A program made the translations under genes and the position numbers. From Zanthoxylum bungeanum (taxonomy: Eukaryota; Streptophyta; Magnoliopsida; Sapindales; Rutaceae): a DNA stretch of 64,000 bases. The stretch spans positions 1-64,000 of the forward strand of contig SKCR01049639.1 of the NCBI GenBank assembly GCA_019454045.1, written 5' to 3'. Positions 48,125 through 59,395 of this stretch are shown in pieces. The notes under the pieces are model-generated. The model saw only the letters and a program-made list of their open reading frames with translations, searched no databases and was not told the origin of the DNA. Numbering within the stretch: position 1 is the stretch's first letter; each line of letters begins with the position of its first letter.

Positions 48125-48400
48125 GGGTCAAAGCACCTCTCCATCATCTCTCATCAGTAACGGTTCGGAAATGAACCATCACCTCATACAGTAACGGTTC
48201 GGGAATGGACCACCTCATTCAGTAACGGCTCGAGAATGGACCACCTCATTCAGTAACAGTTCGGGAATGGACCACCTCATTCAGTAACGGCTCAGGAATG
48301 GACCACCTCACAGTAACGGTTCGGGAATGAACCATCCACCTCTTAAGTAACGGTTCGGGAATGAACCACCACCTCACATCAGCTCAGTTCGGTAATGAAT
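48125..48400 (+). repeat. Tandem array (~31-bp GGGAATGGACCAC units)
   Basis: About eight units of AGTAACGGTTCGGGAATG, then (G/A)ACCACCTCATTC. Diverged relative of the neighbouring array. Confidence 0.85.
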
Positions 48401-48600
48401 CCTAGAGATCACAGCATCTTGCAGGGATGAACCTTAGGGGTCGCATCACCTCACCACCAGATCAGCTCAGGTCAAAGCATCTCGCAAAGCAGCAGGTAAG
48501 TGCGACAACCGGAGAACCGGGTAAGTAAAAAATGCATGCATAACTTTGATAGGGTTGTCATTGTCATACACTGCACAAGCCCCATCAAAGTGGGGGCGAC

Positions 48601-49164
48601 TGTAGACACTGTAATTTTTGCATAAAGCCCAATGATGAAGCTCGTATGGAGGCACTACCTGATAAGTCACGGAAGTTGCGGGAAACAGACGCCGGAAGGG
48701 AAAATTCTGAAGTTAATGGGTCGTCAAATTTAAACTCGCTAGTTGGCCGCGGATTCGCTTAGTTGATTCTTGTTTTAAACATTAAATCTTGACCCAAAAC
48801 CACCGTACCCATCCAAAGCCCATACGCACCCATCCAAAACCCTAACACAACCAAGAAACCCTAACCCTAATTCACCACTATATAAAGACCAATAAACTAA
48901 ACCTATCCCCTCTCTTCTTCCCATCAAACTCACTGCAAAATAAAACCCTAAGTTGCACCTCAACCCTAGGGAGATCTCCCGTCACTTTCCTCTTCTCCAA
49001 CTCACAGTCACGCCTCTCTCTCTCTCTCAAATCGTGAACTCTAGACATCCCCCTCTCTCATTCTCTCCATCAACTAACATGAAATCATATTCCTAAACCC
49101 CTTGAACCGTGAACAGTAGTCGGCAGCCTACAAACAAAACAACACACAGAAACGTAGTCCACAC
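48601..49164 (+). repeat. LTR of second tandem-repeat element, first part
   Basis: Starts TGTAGACACTG after the polypurine tract. It matches the LTR at 30923 in order (GATGA, CTCGTATGGAG, GCACTACCT, GCGGGAAAC) but is much more diverged. TATA box CTATATAAAG at 48878-48887; (CT)n near 49015. Interrupted at 49165. Confidence 0.75.
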
Positions 49165-51242
49165 TGTTGGACAATTATGACCCATAGCGTCATTATTTGT
49201 ACAGATCATGGTGTTGTTGTACAAATTAACTATGTGACAAAGGAGATTGCTATCTTATCATTTGTTATTAGATCACCTTAGATATATAAATGATAGGAGG
49301 TCCCTATGATTAGTTCCTGGATTGAGAATGATATGAGACAGTATCAGTCCATAAAGGATTAATCATTAAATATCCCTAGTCAGAGTATTATCGAGATTGG
49401 ACATCGGTAATGCGTAAAAGACTAGTATTGCACTTGTGCACGTTGTGAGGGCATAACATGCATAGTTCTCATATATTTAAGTATTGGATACTTATGCAAG
49501 TGCGGTAGGAGGTTGTGTTTCACCGATGGTACGGGAAACAGCTTCGCTCTGGATAGACCCCCTCGGAATCCCATTGGTAGTTTGATTATGTGTCTATGGG
49601 AGTCCGACGTCAGGGTAGGTGTATTTAGTCTTAACTTGAGACTTGCACCGCTAATACTTATGACAATCAATATACTTTGGTTGAGGTCGTCCAGGGCTTT
49701 AACTGGTTCTGTGTACGCCAATACTGGGTATATTGAGAATCGTAGAGTATTGGGTGTGATGTCAAGACAGAAGTATCACTCCAGTCATAGTGGAGATGAT
49801 GTCACGTAGGATACGGTATTAGTGCTCTTAAGTGCTGCGCGGCCATCGGGATATTATGACTAGGTCATGTATATCCGATTATAGAGACTAATTACCAGAA
49901 ATCCGACATGTGCTTCGTACGGGGCAGACACAACTCCAGCCCCAGGCCTAGCACGTGACCATCCGATACTAGATCGATATGCACTATACGATGTATACTA
50001 CGCCTGATACAGATCAATATATTCCTGTAAGGATATTTCTGGAGATTGGGTAGGCATGGCGCTTTGCTAGAAGCCAACCTTGTCTTGTGAATCGGTAAAA
50101 CGTAGTACTTGGTACTTACGTGTTCGGATAGTCCGACGACCGAATTTACTGCCAACATATCCGGAGATCTCATGGGTCGCTTCCCAATGATACACCGATG
50201 ACGTATGACTCGCACTTTAATTAATCTGGGATTATTTCGATGAGAGAGAAAATTAATCTGGGATTAATTACGGATATATTTATCTGGGATAAAATATCGT
50301 CTAAAGAGAGAGAACGCGATTAATTTGGAATTAATCGGTAAAATAAATTTAATAGTTAAATTTGATTTTTCTATTTAATTTATTCGAATGGGCTAAAATT
50401 AATATATCGATATATATAATATGAATTGGATTTCATTACGAAATTAAAGTCGGACTTTAATGCGAACGAACGAATTAATTTAGAATTAATTCGTAAACGA
50501 CGTTCGTAATATATTTGCGTCGCATCGATATTTAATTAAATTAGATTTAATTATTTAACGACGGAAGTTCGTTTAATCGGATTAAACGGAACCGAGCCGC
50601 GGCAAATGTTCGTAGAGATATTTGAATTTTGAATTCAAATATGTGGGGCCCATGTGTGGTAGGTGTACCTACCACCCAACTACCTTTTTTTGCTTTTGGA
50701 AAACCATTTACCCACACCTACCAAGTTTAGGGTTAAGGTAAATGGGTGAAATGGTTTTACCTAAAGTATATAAACAAAATCTCTCTCTACACTTTGATAA
50801 TTATTATTATTCATTAGATGAATTTTAGTAAACCCTAGACAACTCTATCTCTCTCCCATCTCTTCTCATTCACGCCCAAGGGGCTGCTCACTGTCAAGAA
50901 ATTGCGTGATGATGATGGAGCATATTTGTGGATTTTGTGGCAAGATCCAAGTGCTAGTACACTTCTAAGAGGCATACGAAGGTGTTAGGGAAACCCACCA
51001 CGAGCCGGGAATCATTAGACGAAGATTGGAGCTTGAAATCTTGGATTCTTGAAGACTCAAAACTGAAATTTTTGAGCAGTGGACTGCATGCAGTGGGCGC
51101 ACCTTGGAGGGCTGAAAAATGGTTTTGTTTGTCTTCAAATCGTCTCAACCGATCAATGTAAGTATTCCGCAACTTCTTTGATATGTATTTCACACATCTT
51201 CATGCTTGTTTGATGATCTTGGGACCTAGAATAAAACCAACA
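49165..51242 (+). repeat. 5' LTR of copia at 49165
   Basis: Starts TGTTGGACAATTATGACC, ends ATAAAACCAACA, 2078 bp. TATA box TATATAAAC at 50767-50775 followed by CTCTCTCTACAC. The next bases, TGGCATCAAGAGCC from 51244, are a variant initiator tRNA-Met primer site. Confidence 0.75.
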
Positions 51243-52968
51243 ATGGCATCAAGAGCCTAGGTTCAAGCATGAAATTTTTAGGGCTTAAAATTGGGTATTT
51301 TGAATTTGAGCATGATTTTATGAAATTGGATGATTAAGTATGCTTTATACATGTTGTATTGAAGATTGATTGGATCAATTTCAAGAAATTATGTTTGGAA
51401 CAAATTTCCCCTAAATTTATGTGTTGGCCGAATACATTAGGCATTTTAGAATTCTTGGAATTTTTTCATTTTGATTCATTGGATGAGTTGTAATGATGTT
51501 GGATGATGATGTTAATTTAAGATTGAATTGGATTTAATATTGAATTGAACAAAATCCCCAAAATGCTTATGATGGCCGAAATAATATGCCCTTTAATGTC
51601 TTGGTATTTTTGATTTTTGAACATTGGATGTGTATGAAATCATTCGGGAAGTTAATTCGATGTCGATTGTGTAATTAATTGGATTGAATTCAAATCGGAC
51701 AATATTATCTCCCTTGGCCGAGACTTGAAGCATGTGTAAATGGGTTTGATTTTTCATTAAATGTGTTGGACATGTGATAATGAAATTGAGCATGATTAAT
51801 TGGACTAATTTGATGTTTTGGAAATATTGATTTGGGTGATTAATCATGATATACACTTTAGGTAATTAAATTGGAAATTTGGAATTTGGTAATTTAATTA
51901 TTTGGGCCTTAAAATTTGATTTGGGCTTTTTTTTAAAGTGTAAATGGGCTTATTGGGCTTTGTTGTACAAAGTTGGGTTTAGGCAAATTGGATTGGATCC
52001 AATTGGGCCCAAAACCAGTTCCTTAAAGCCCAAATGTGACTTATAAACCTTTAAAGTTTAATTGGGCCTAATGGGCCGAAATTGATTTCTTGGCTTATGG
52101 GTTACTCCTTGATTGGGCTTTGGTTGCCAAAGCCCATGCCTTAAAGAAATTAATTTAAAGCCCATTGGACTTGAATTAAATTGACGTTGGACGTTAATCG
52201 GGCTTTGAGACCCGTAAAGATTAAATTTGGAATTTAAGTCGTAAAAGGTTTATTAATAAAGTGTAATATTTAATTTGGAATTAAATAGTGAATTAGTATT
52301 AAATACATATTAAATTGGATTTAATGTTGTAGTTTAATTTAATTCGAGAATTCGTACTTTGAGTACTTATTCGCAAAAACGAGTTTGACTTGCGCAAAAT
52401 CAAATCGTTGTTTGAACATTGGATGATCACTAATTATCAGATTAATTAATTTGATTAGATTGATTGATAACATGCTTGTGTGAATACATGGTTGTGATGA
52501 ATGAATAATGTATATCGGATGGATATTAGTCGGGTGGGGGAAATTTTGGAAATTGTTGTTGTAATAAATTCGATTTATTAAATTGGACCTGCGTGTCCAG
52601 CCTTATCACCTCTATTCTCTTTGTATTCTCTTCTCACCTATTCCCCTCAATGTAAATGAGGTTTCTTTAGTAGTGTCTTAGTAGTTAAGTAGAGAGTAAT
52701 AGAAGTAATACAAGTGCTAGTTTGAGAGAGAAAGTGAGAGATTTGATCTAGGATCAATGTGTTAAGTATCCATCCGCATATCATTATTATTTATTTTCAT
52801 ATGCGCTTTATTATGTGTTTAGAATGCATGTTTAAGGGTGTATGATGATGAGACCTAAATAAATAATATAATTGGTAGCCAATTTGCACGCGAAAAACCC
52901 TCATAAAATATCATGCGTTTTTCCTTCCATTGAGTGATTCTTACTCAAGATCCGAGACTGGCATTGGG

Positions 52969-53345
52969 TTGTTGGCCAAAGTCAAGCCCTTTGTCCGTCG
53001 AAGATGTGTTTGAATCACGAGAGTTTTGTTCTATATTGGTGTCTTGTCCAAGTTGTGGTTTGTTGGCCAAAGTCAAGACCACTTCTTGTCCATCGACATT
53101 GATTACGAAGCTTTCCATGGTCAATGGGTCGCGCTTGACTGGGATCATTAGGTTTGTGTGCCAAAGCCAAACTTAGTTGATTCAGAGGAAAAAAAGTTAG
53201 GTAATACATTGGATGTATTGGCATATATGAGATATATGTTTCGGACTTGGATGTCTCCCTACCGGATCTAGGAATTGGATGAGATCCAATTGATCTTAGA
53301 GATCTACCTAGTTAATTATCATACAATTTGTTGGCCAAAGTCAAG
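52969..53345 (+). repeat. Dispersed 18-bp repeat TTGTTGGCCAAAGTCAAG
   Basis: Exact or near-exact copies begin at 52969, 53060, about 53155 (degraded, GTGTGCCAAAGCCAA) and 53328. Spacing about 90-170 bp. TTGGCCAA is an 8-bp palindrome. Confidence 0.75.
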
Positions 53346-53554
53346 ATTGTGTGATATTTAACGGGATCCTAGCCCACTAGGAAACACGGTTTCCCGAGTA
53401 CTCGACGACAGAGGGTTAGAGGCTCGCCGAAAAATAGTGGGAGGCAAGAATTGAATTTGCAATATTCATAATTACTTGCCATACGCGCTCATTCAAATTA
53501 TTCGTCATATAAATTAATGTTAGTTGGACTAATATTTAAATTGTTGTTTTAATA

Positions 53555-53775
53555 AGCAGTTGGACTGTATTATAGTTGATTATATAATTGGATTATAGTA
53601 ATCAATATATTTGAATTAATTAATTTACAGTTGATTTTATAATTGGATTATAGTAATCAATGTAATTGAGGTTAATTGATTTAAATTATATTTGATTGTA
53701 TAGTTGGACTATAATAATCAATATAATACATAGTACCACGAATCGTTGATTAAATAGTTGGACTATTAGAATCAA
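53555..53775 (+). repeat. Four ~57-bp AT-rich tandem units
   Basis: Units with TTGGA(T/C)TATA(G/A)TAATCAAT preceded by GTTGATTATATAA-type sequence start near 53575, 53630, 53690 and 53746. Confidence 0.7.
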
Positions 53776-54739
53776 GATGAATGAAAGATTAGTGTTTAAA
53801 ACATAATCCTAGGTGAAAATGTATTTAAACGACTATATTTTAATTGGGAATAATTTCAGGATGGTCCTGGAAATAAATAATAAGTTACTTTATTTGATAA
53901 AATAATCTATTATGCCTAAGCCAAGAATTAAGCAAATAGTAGAGCATAATCTTTGGAAGATTTATGTGATGATAACTTAAGTGCTTAATTCGATATACTT
54001 GTCATAAATCTATGTTTAGATTTAAGAAGTATTAAAATTGCAATAAATAACTCTTGGAGGGTTAAAGACTATTCTCGAGGAGATAAAGTCAAACTTTGCA
54101 ATTAGGTAAATGGCGCAAGGCGCACCATACTTCAATATTCTAGAAACCCAAGGCTTGGCCAAAGGCTTCTGAAATATTTGGAAGGGCAAAGGCAAAATCA
54201 TTATGATCTTCTGGGAAGATAAATGACATATCCTAAAGTGACTGCCGTTTGGATATGGCAGACATGGAGGAATTAAAGAAAGGGCAAGGCTCTGACTTTA
54301 AGAATGTTTGTCAATATTATGTCCATTACTAGTATTAAAATTGGATTTTAAAATACTTAGTATGGTACATAAATTGTATGGATTGATGTTCAGAATCTGC
54401 TGTGAGCAGGATACTGACTTCAAGCTGAGATTAATCTGCGAATCGGAAACAGGATGAAAGTTGCTGTTTCGACCGTAGATACCTAAATTTAGGAACTACC
54501 CTTTTGGGTGTGTACTTAAATTGGGAACTGTTATAATGTAACTAGTTTGACTAGAAACATGATCTTTATATCAGTGTTTAATTCGTTGCGAATAGACCTT
54601 TATATTCTAGAACACTAAATTGTTTCATTTTATAAAGAATGATATTAAGATAAACACATTAGATTGAGTAACAGAATTTATATTTTGAATATAATAAATC
54701 TCAAACATATAAAATGACAAATAATAGCTCAAACTGATT

Positions 54740-56670
54740 TGATCAGTAGAGACTTATTTGTGGCATTGTTGTCTGGGACACAATTAAACAAGACTCGTAT
54801 ATCCACGCTTTTGAAGAGTGGGTACTAGGACTGATTTGACTATTCAAATAAAGTCTACGAATCTAGTTTACTAGGTAAAGTACCTGAAACGCTATTTACT
54901 TGGTAATAGTAATAGTGCCATCGATCTGTTAGCCATATTCATAGTGAAGTAAGTGGGCCCATATCTAGCAATACTAGATATGAATATGAATATTTCGTGA
55001 CCTTAACGGATGTGGCATCACATTATGGTTATGTGTTTCTTTTGAAGAACACAAATCGATAACTTTTAGAGTTTCGACACGAAGTAGACAAACAGATCAT
55101 CTAAAGTATTAAACCATCGCGGTAAGACCGTAATGGAAAATACTTAAGCAATAAGTTTCAAACATACGTGAAAGAGTATAGTATTCTTTCAATGATGACT
55201 CCTCCTAGGACATGTCAGTTTGACGGTGTGTCCGTACGGAGAAACCGAATTTTGTTGGACATGATAATGTTAATCATGAGTCGCTCTGAGCTACCATTTC
55301 CTTCAACGGATATGCATTAACAGTGCAATACTTATTTAGAATAAGGTTCCATATAAATCTGTTTGACATATATCATATTAGATATGAACGGGAAAGAAAC
55401 CGGGTTTCTCATTCCTGATGATTTGGGTATGCTAGGCATATGTTTGGATGATACCAAACTAAAACCCAAATAGGATAAGTGCCAATTATAGGTTATCCTA
55501 GGGGAAACCATAAGTATAGTACTTTTGCATCTCACGAGAGAACAATGTTATTGTTGCTCACCATGCGGTTTTCCTAAGAGGAATACCGATATGCAGTGGT
55601 AAGTGGGAGGATGGTATAACTCGATGAAAGTCGGAGTAGTAATACTGTTCAAGGCACGAAGTCCTTAATGGAACACAGATAGTTCATCAAGGATGAAACT
55701 ATACCATTAATCTTCGAATACACAAGAACCGCGTAGATCGGAGAGAATCAGAAAACAACCTGGGGTATGGGTTTCTGATCTCACCTCATAAAGATGTCAA
55801 TGTTATTAAGGTAGACCAACCGACTACGTTTGAGGAAGTGATACAAGGTATCGACTCCCTATTATGGCAAAGTGTCATGAGTCCAAAATGGATTCCATGT
55901 ATACCAACTATGTTTGGACACTAGTTGAAGTACCACAAGGCATTATGCCTACTGGTACAGTATAAGTCTTCAAGGAAGACATACATGGATGGCAACATAC
56001 CAACGTATAAAGCTAGGCTTTTAACGAAAAGGTATCGTTATCAACATTGTGTTGATTACGGTTCAATCTTTTACATGTTGCCACGGTAAATCCATTTGGA
56101 TAATGCTTGCTGAAATTGTACATTTAAGAAATGTGTCAGTTAAAGTTCAAAATCGCTTTCCTTAAACGAAAACCTTTTGGAGGATGTTTATAACATCCTG
56201 ACGATTTTGTTATACCTAAACCAGCAAACTAGGTTTGCGGGTTGTTCGATCCATGTTTGGATTGAAGCAAGCATAAGGTTCTTGGAACTGACGTTTTGAT
56301 GTAATCATAATGATTTATGATTTAATTCAAAACGAAAATAATTCTTGTGTATATAAGGAGGTTAGTAGGGGAGCGCACTGACAATGAATGTCATGTATAA
56401 AATAATGATAATATATGTCATTTCTTGGAAATGATATTCCCATAAAACAATCGGCGAAAGCTTGGCTTTCGAAATAATTCTCCGTTAATTCTTAGGAGTA
56501 ACAACCTTTATTCTAGGAATAAAGATCTATTGGAATAGATTTAAAGTTGTTAACACTCTCTGAGAAATTGTACATTTAAAATGTACGTGACCTGGTGTCT
56601 CATACGCTTTGAGCGTATGGAGACACAATCAGACTAATCCGAGTGAAGCAGCAATATTGGTGTGAGCGTA
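54740..56670 (+). pseudogene. Copia pol pseudogene (integrase, RT, RNase H linker)
   Basis: Fragments readable by alternating frames: an integrase core near 54945-55055 (HSEVSG, with the catalytic Asp as Glu, then YEYFVTLTDVASHYGYVFLL); an RT N-terminal region near 55815-55920 (DQPTTFEEVIQGID, SLLWQSVMSPKW); TYKARLLTKRY near 56005; an RNase H linker near 56485-56660 (LGVTTFILGIKIYW, then PGVSYALSVWRHNQTNP). Stops and shifts occur every 30-80 codons. Order integrase before RT fixes it as copia. Sequence stops matching soon after the linker. Confidence 0.7.
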
Positions 56671-56760
56671 GCGATATTGTAAGCCTGGACGTGTAAGAGA
56701 GATCTGGACGTGTAAGCCTGGAATGTGAAGCAGCAATATTGGTGTGAACCACTTGGACAT
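56640..56760. repeat. 85-bp direct repeat at truncation junction
   Basis: GAAGCAGCAATATTGGTGTGA occurs at about 56644 and 56729 with GTAAGCCTGGA(C/A)(G)TGT between. It lies where copia similarity ends and LTR sequence resumes, so it probably marks the rearrangement that deleted the copia 3' end. Confidence 0.55.
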
Positions 56761-58798
56761 GAAGCACCGGCCAGCAAAGGGAAGACAGTACAAAAACACA
56801 TGCAGCCACGTGAAGACTGAGAAACCCCACTGACCGAACCAAGAAAACATAAACGCACACAGGCCCCTCTCACCCCCATCAAATCGAGATACCACGTTAA
56901 GACACACAAATCGACCCATAACCAGACCACTCACTAAGCCCTGGCCGACTGCTCACAAGAAAACAAATAAACCCTTACCACAAAGACCCACTCGGCAACA
57001 CATTTCCTCTGAACCTTACGGCCAATACACAAAAGAAAAAAAAAAAAAAAAATAGTTTCTCATTCACCAAACATAAATGCACACAAGCCTCTCCACAAAC
57101 AAACTGACACACACTGTCCACTCACACAAGCACACACGTCAACATTCACACACAGCCCTTTAACCTCACATGCGACAACAAACCATTATCCTTCTATTCT
57201 CACGCCATGAAGACACACTAAAGTGACATACACTCTGCCAACGATCCAACACAGCCCATCCACTCACTGACTCACACACACAAAGTTTAATTGCCCACTT
57301 GTCCACTAGACCGAATCAACATACAACCCCTAAACCAAATCAACACGAGCCCTGGCCGACTAAATCAACGCACACAGTCAAAAAATCATCCCAAAATAGT
57401 GAATAAATAACCCAAAAATAGTCCCCCGAACACCCTAAAAAATAGTGAACAAAACAGTGAAATAACGAGTGAAAATAGAGAAAACAGCGAGTGAAAACAG
57501 CGAACCAGCGAAACAGCAGAAATGTTAACCCTTCTGGCGACGTCCCCAACGCACTCCCGAGAAGCGACTTAAAAGGTAAGAACTGAGGGCACCCTTTGTT
57601 ATATTTTATTTTGTCGTCCTGGAAACGACATGCTTGGTTGGACGTGGAATACGTCCAACCGGGCATGCGAAGTCCTACATTGAAAACGACCAAATTATTT
57701 CGTCACATATTTATTATTCCGTATTTATTTTGTATTATTAGTCTTTTATTATTTCGCATTTAATTTACATTTATTGTTGTTTTATTATTCCGCATTTTCA
57801 TTTTGTGTTATTTATCCTCCTTGTTATTTCGCATGTTTGTCTCTTCGGTTATTTATTGTTATATGCATTATCATATTTCATGTATGTCAACATTGGGTTA
57901 ATGATTGCGTTGTGTTAATGATTGCGTGTTATCCCTTGCGGTATATCGGATGGAAACCCAGACATAAATTCCGTAGCCGAATCCAAATGGACGGTAGTGC
58001 GGTCTGTACATGGGATACAACTCCACGTACCGCTTGAGAAACACTCATGCATGTGTTTGAGTCATTATAGATGCCGTTTTGTAATCTCGCTCGAACGGTT
58101 CCTGAATGCCACACGAATGTATGCATTCTGCCTCACTCCGTTCGAACGTGTTTACAAACGCTACTCGAACGCATGCATTCGGCATTACCCTGTTCGAACG
58201 CGTTTACGAATGCTACTCGAACGCATGATTTCTGTCGTGTCATGCATCACATCCCATCCCGTTCGAATACGTTTCCGAACGCTACACGAACACGTGCATT
58301 CTGCCTCATTCCGTTCGAACGCGTTTCCGAACGCTATACGAACGCGCACACACTGGACAGATTCCTTTATCATGTTTTATACATGCTTGTCTCTTTAGTT
58401 ATTCCTTTCTGCATCATGTGCTTAATTATCTGTCATTATTGTTAACGTTTCTATTTGTCATTGCCGCACATCTCTGATTAACATGTTTTTAGAATCATGC
58501 ATTCGTTTTCACTCACATTTATGTTTATGGGTGTGCAAACTTGTATGTCATTTGAATTATTTTGCATGTGCTGCATAAGACTTGGTTATATTATTGCATA
58601 AATCATTTCATTACAATTGGCATAAATAAGGGACCATTCCGAACCCAACGGTTTGAGGTATTCCCTTGCGAGGGGTGAGTGCGGCCTTAAATCATTTCCC
58701 AATTCACACTGGGTGGTGACTCCATTTATTCTCCGGTTTAGTCCCCAGCGGGCTACTCCGTATTCCCGACGGGCAGCGAGCCCGGACAGCGTCGCTAA
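56760..58798 (+). repeat. LTR of second tandem-repeat element, second part
   Basis: C-rich transcribed part resuming the LTR cut at 49165. Landmarks shared with 31500-33249: AACCCTTCTGGCGACG, CTGAGGGCACC, TATATCGGATGGAAACCCAG, AAATTCCGTAGCCGAATCC, GGGACCATTCCGAACCCAAC, GTGAGTGCGGCCTTAAATC. It ends near GAGCCCGGACAGCGTCGC, short of the TGTCCTACA end seen in the other element. Small open frames inside it are shadows. Confidence 0.7.
58087..58370. repeat. CGTTCGAACG-type array within LTR
   Basis: Five ~52-bp units: CCGTTCGAACGCGTTTCCG, AACGCTACACGAACGCATGC, then ATTCTGCCTCATT. The third is extended by ~16 bp. It ends GCGCACACACTGGACAG, as at 40730. The array sits in the R/U5 part of the LTR and is absent from the LTRs of the 30923 element. 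Confidence 0.85.
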
Positions 58799-59137
58799 AG
58801 AGATGAGTCATAATGGGGGTAAATGCAGATTACCACTTCATAATAGATCATCTATTTCAAGTAAGAAGTAATGACGCTTCCATTGGATTTTATAGGCTGA
58901 TTTCCCTAAAGTGCTTGATGAATCCAGGACCGCTGTTCATGGCCGAAATGAACACAATCATGGAACGAGAAATGGTCGAAGTAAAGCCGTGACTATGGGT
59001 CACTGGTTTGCCAAGTTAATCCGATTGTCATTCACTAGGAAAGGTTCAAGGCGAAAGCTACCTATTTCGATGCAGCTTTAGTTCACAGAAACTCTCTCAA
59101 GTGTCTGCATGAATATTTGAAGATTTGTGGGGGATTG
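58799..59137 (+). mobile_element. 3' internal end of another copia-type element
   Basis: No readable pol domain. Ends with CTCTCAAGTGTCTGCATG and the purine tract TTTGTGGGGGAT directly before an LTR start. This is the tail of the element whose LTR follows at 59138; upstream parts are missing. Confidence 0.5.
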
Positions 59138-59395
59138 TTGTAAATTCTTCAAATATTTTTGGTTCAGATGGAGGAGGGACATGTCTTCCAATGAGTATAA
59201 CATGCTTTTAGGCTCCAAGGGATGCATGAGAGGGGTATAACCCTTTGGAGGGTTGCACCCCAACCCAAAGGGTGCCCTTAAGGCACCCTTCCATGCCTTT
59301 ATAAGGAGGCCTCCATGTTCATTCTCTAGATCAGAAATCAATCCGAAAATTACAGTAGTAAGATGTCTCATTTCATTGTTTTGAGTCAGAGAGAG
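59138..59395 (+). repeat. Truncated copia-type LTR
   Basis: First 258 bp of the LTR seen complete at 29993-30568 (TGTTGTAAATTCTTC start, TTTATAAGGAGG TATA region). Cut at 59396 by insertion of the LOG element. The remainder should lie beyond the window, on the far side of that element. Confidence 0.75.

Larger units (their letters stand above)
51243..54700 (+). other. AT-rich leader and decayed gag of copia
   Basis: No convincing protein. Contains many TTGGGC/GGGCTTT phrases (51900-52210), a gag-like transition with a CACCTATTCCCC-type leader (52600-52780), and two repeat sets listed separately. Any Gag is too broken to read. Confidence 0.4.
49165..56700 (+). mobile_element. Decayed Ty1/copia element with 2.1-kb LTR, 3' truncated
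   Basis: 5' LTR 49165-51242, primer site, a long AT-rich leader and broken pol. It is inserted in the LTR of the second tandem-repeat element. Protein similarity ends in the RNase H linker near 56670 and no second copy of the LTR exists in the window, so the 3' end is deleted. Confidence 0.7.
45534..58798 (+). mobile_element. Second Ogre/Tat-like tandem-repeat element, 5' truncated, with nested copia
   Basis: Starts at an intact primer site TGGCGACTCCACTGGGGA (45534-45551) but lacks its 5' LTR. The 3-kb interior is a rearranged version of 33250-38380: shared leader phrases, purine runs and GGGAATAAAGCCC arrays, no coding sequence. The purine tract (48580-48600) is followed by the LTR start at 48601 (TGTAGACACTG). 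That LTR is interrupted at 49165 by a copia element and resumes by about 56760, ending near 58798 with GAGCCCGGACAGCGTCGC. Confidence 0.75.

Noticed and set aside
56595..56627. Near-perfect hairpin GTGTCTCATACGCT / AGCGTATGGAGACAC
   Set aside because: It lies within readable copia RNase H-linker coding (PGVSYALSVWRHNQ), so the symmetry is most simply chance within codons.
57340..58445. ORFs of 85-160 codons in the second LTR part
   Set aside because: They span the LTR and its CGTTCGAACG array in both strands; no conserved domain and frames overlap.
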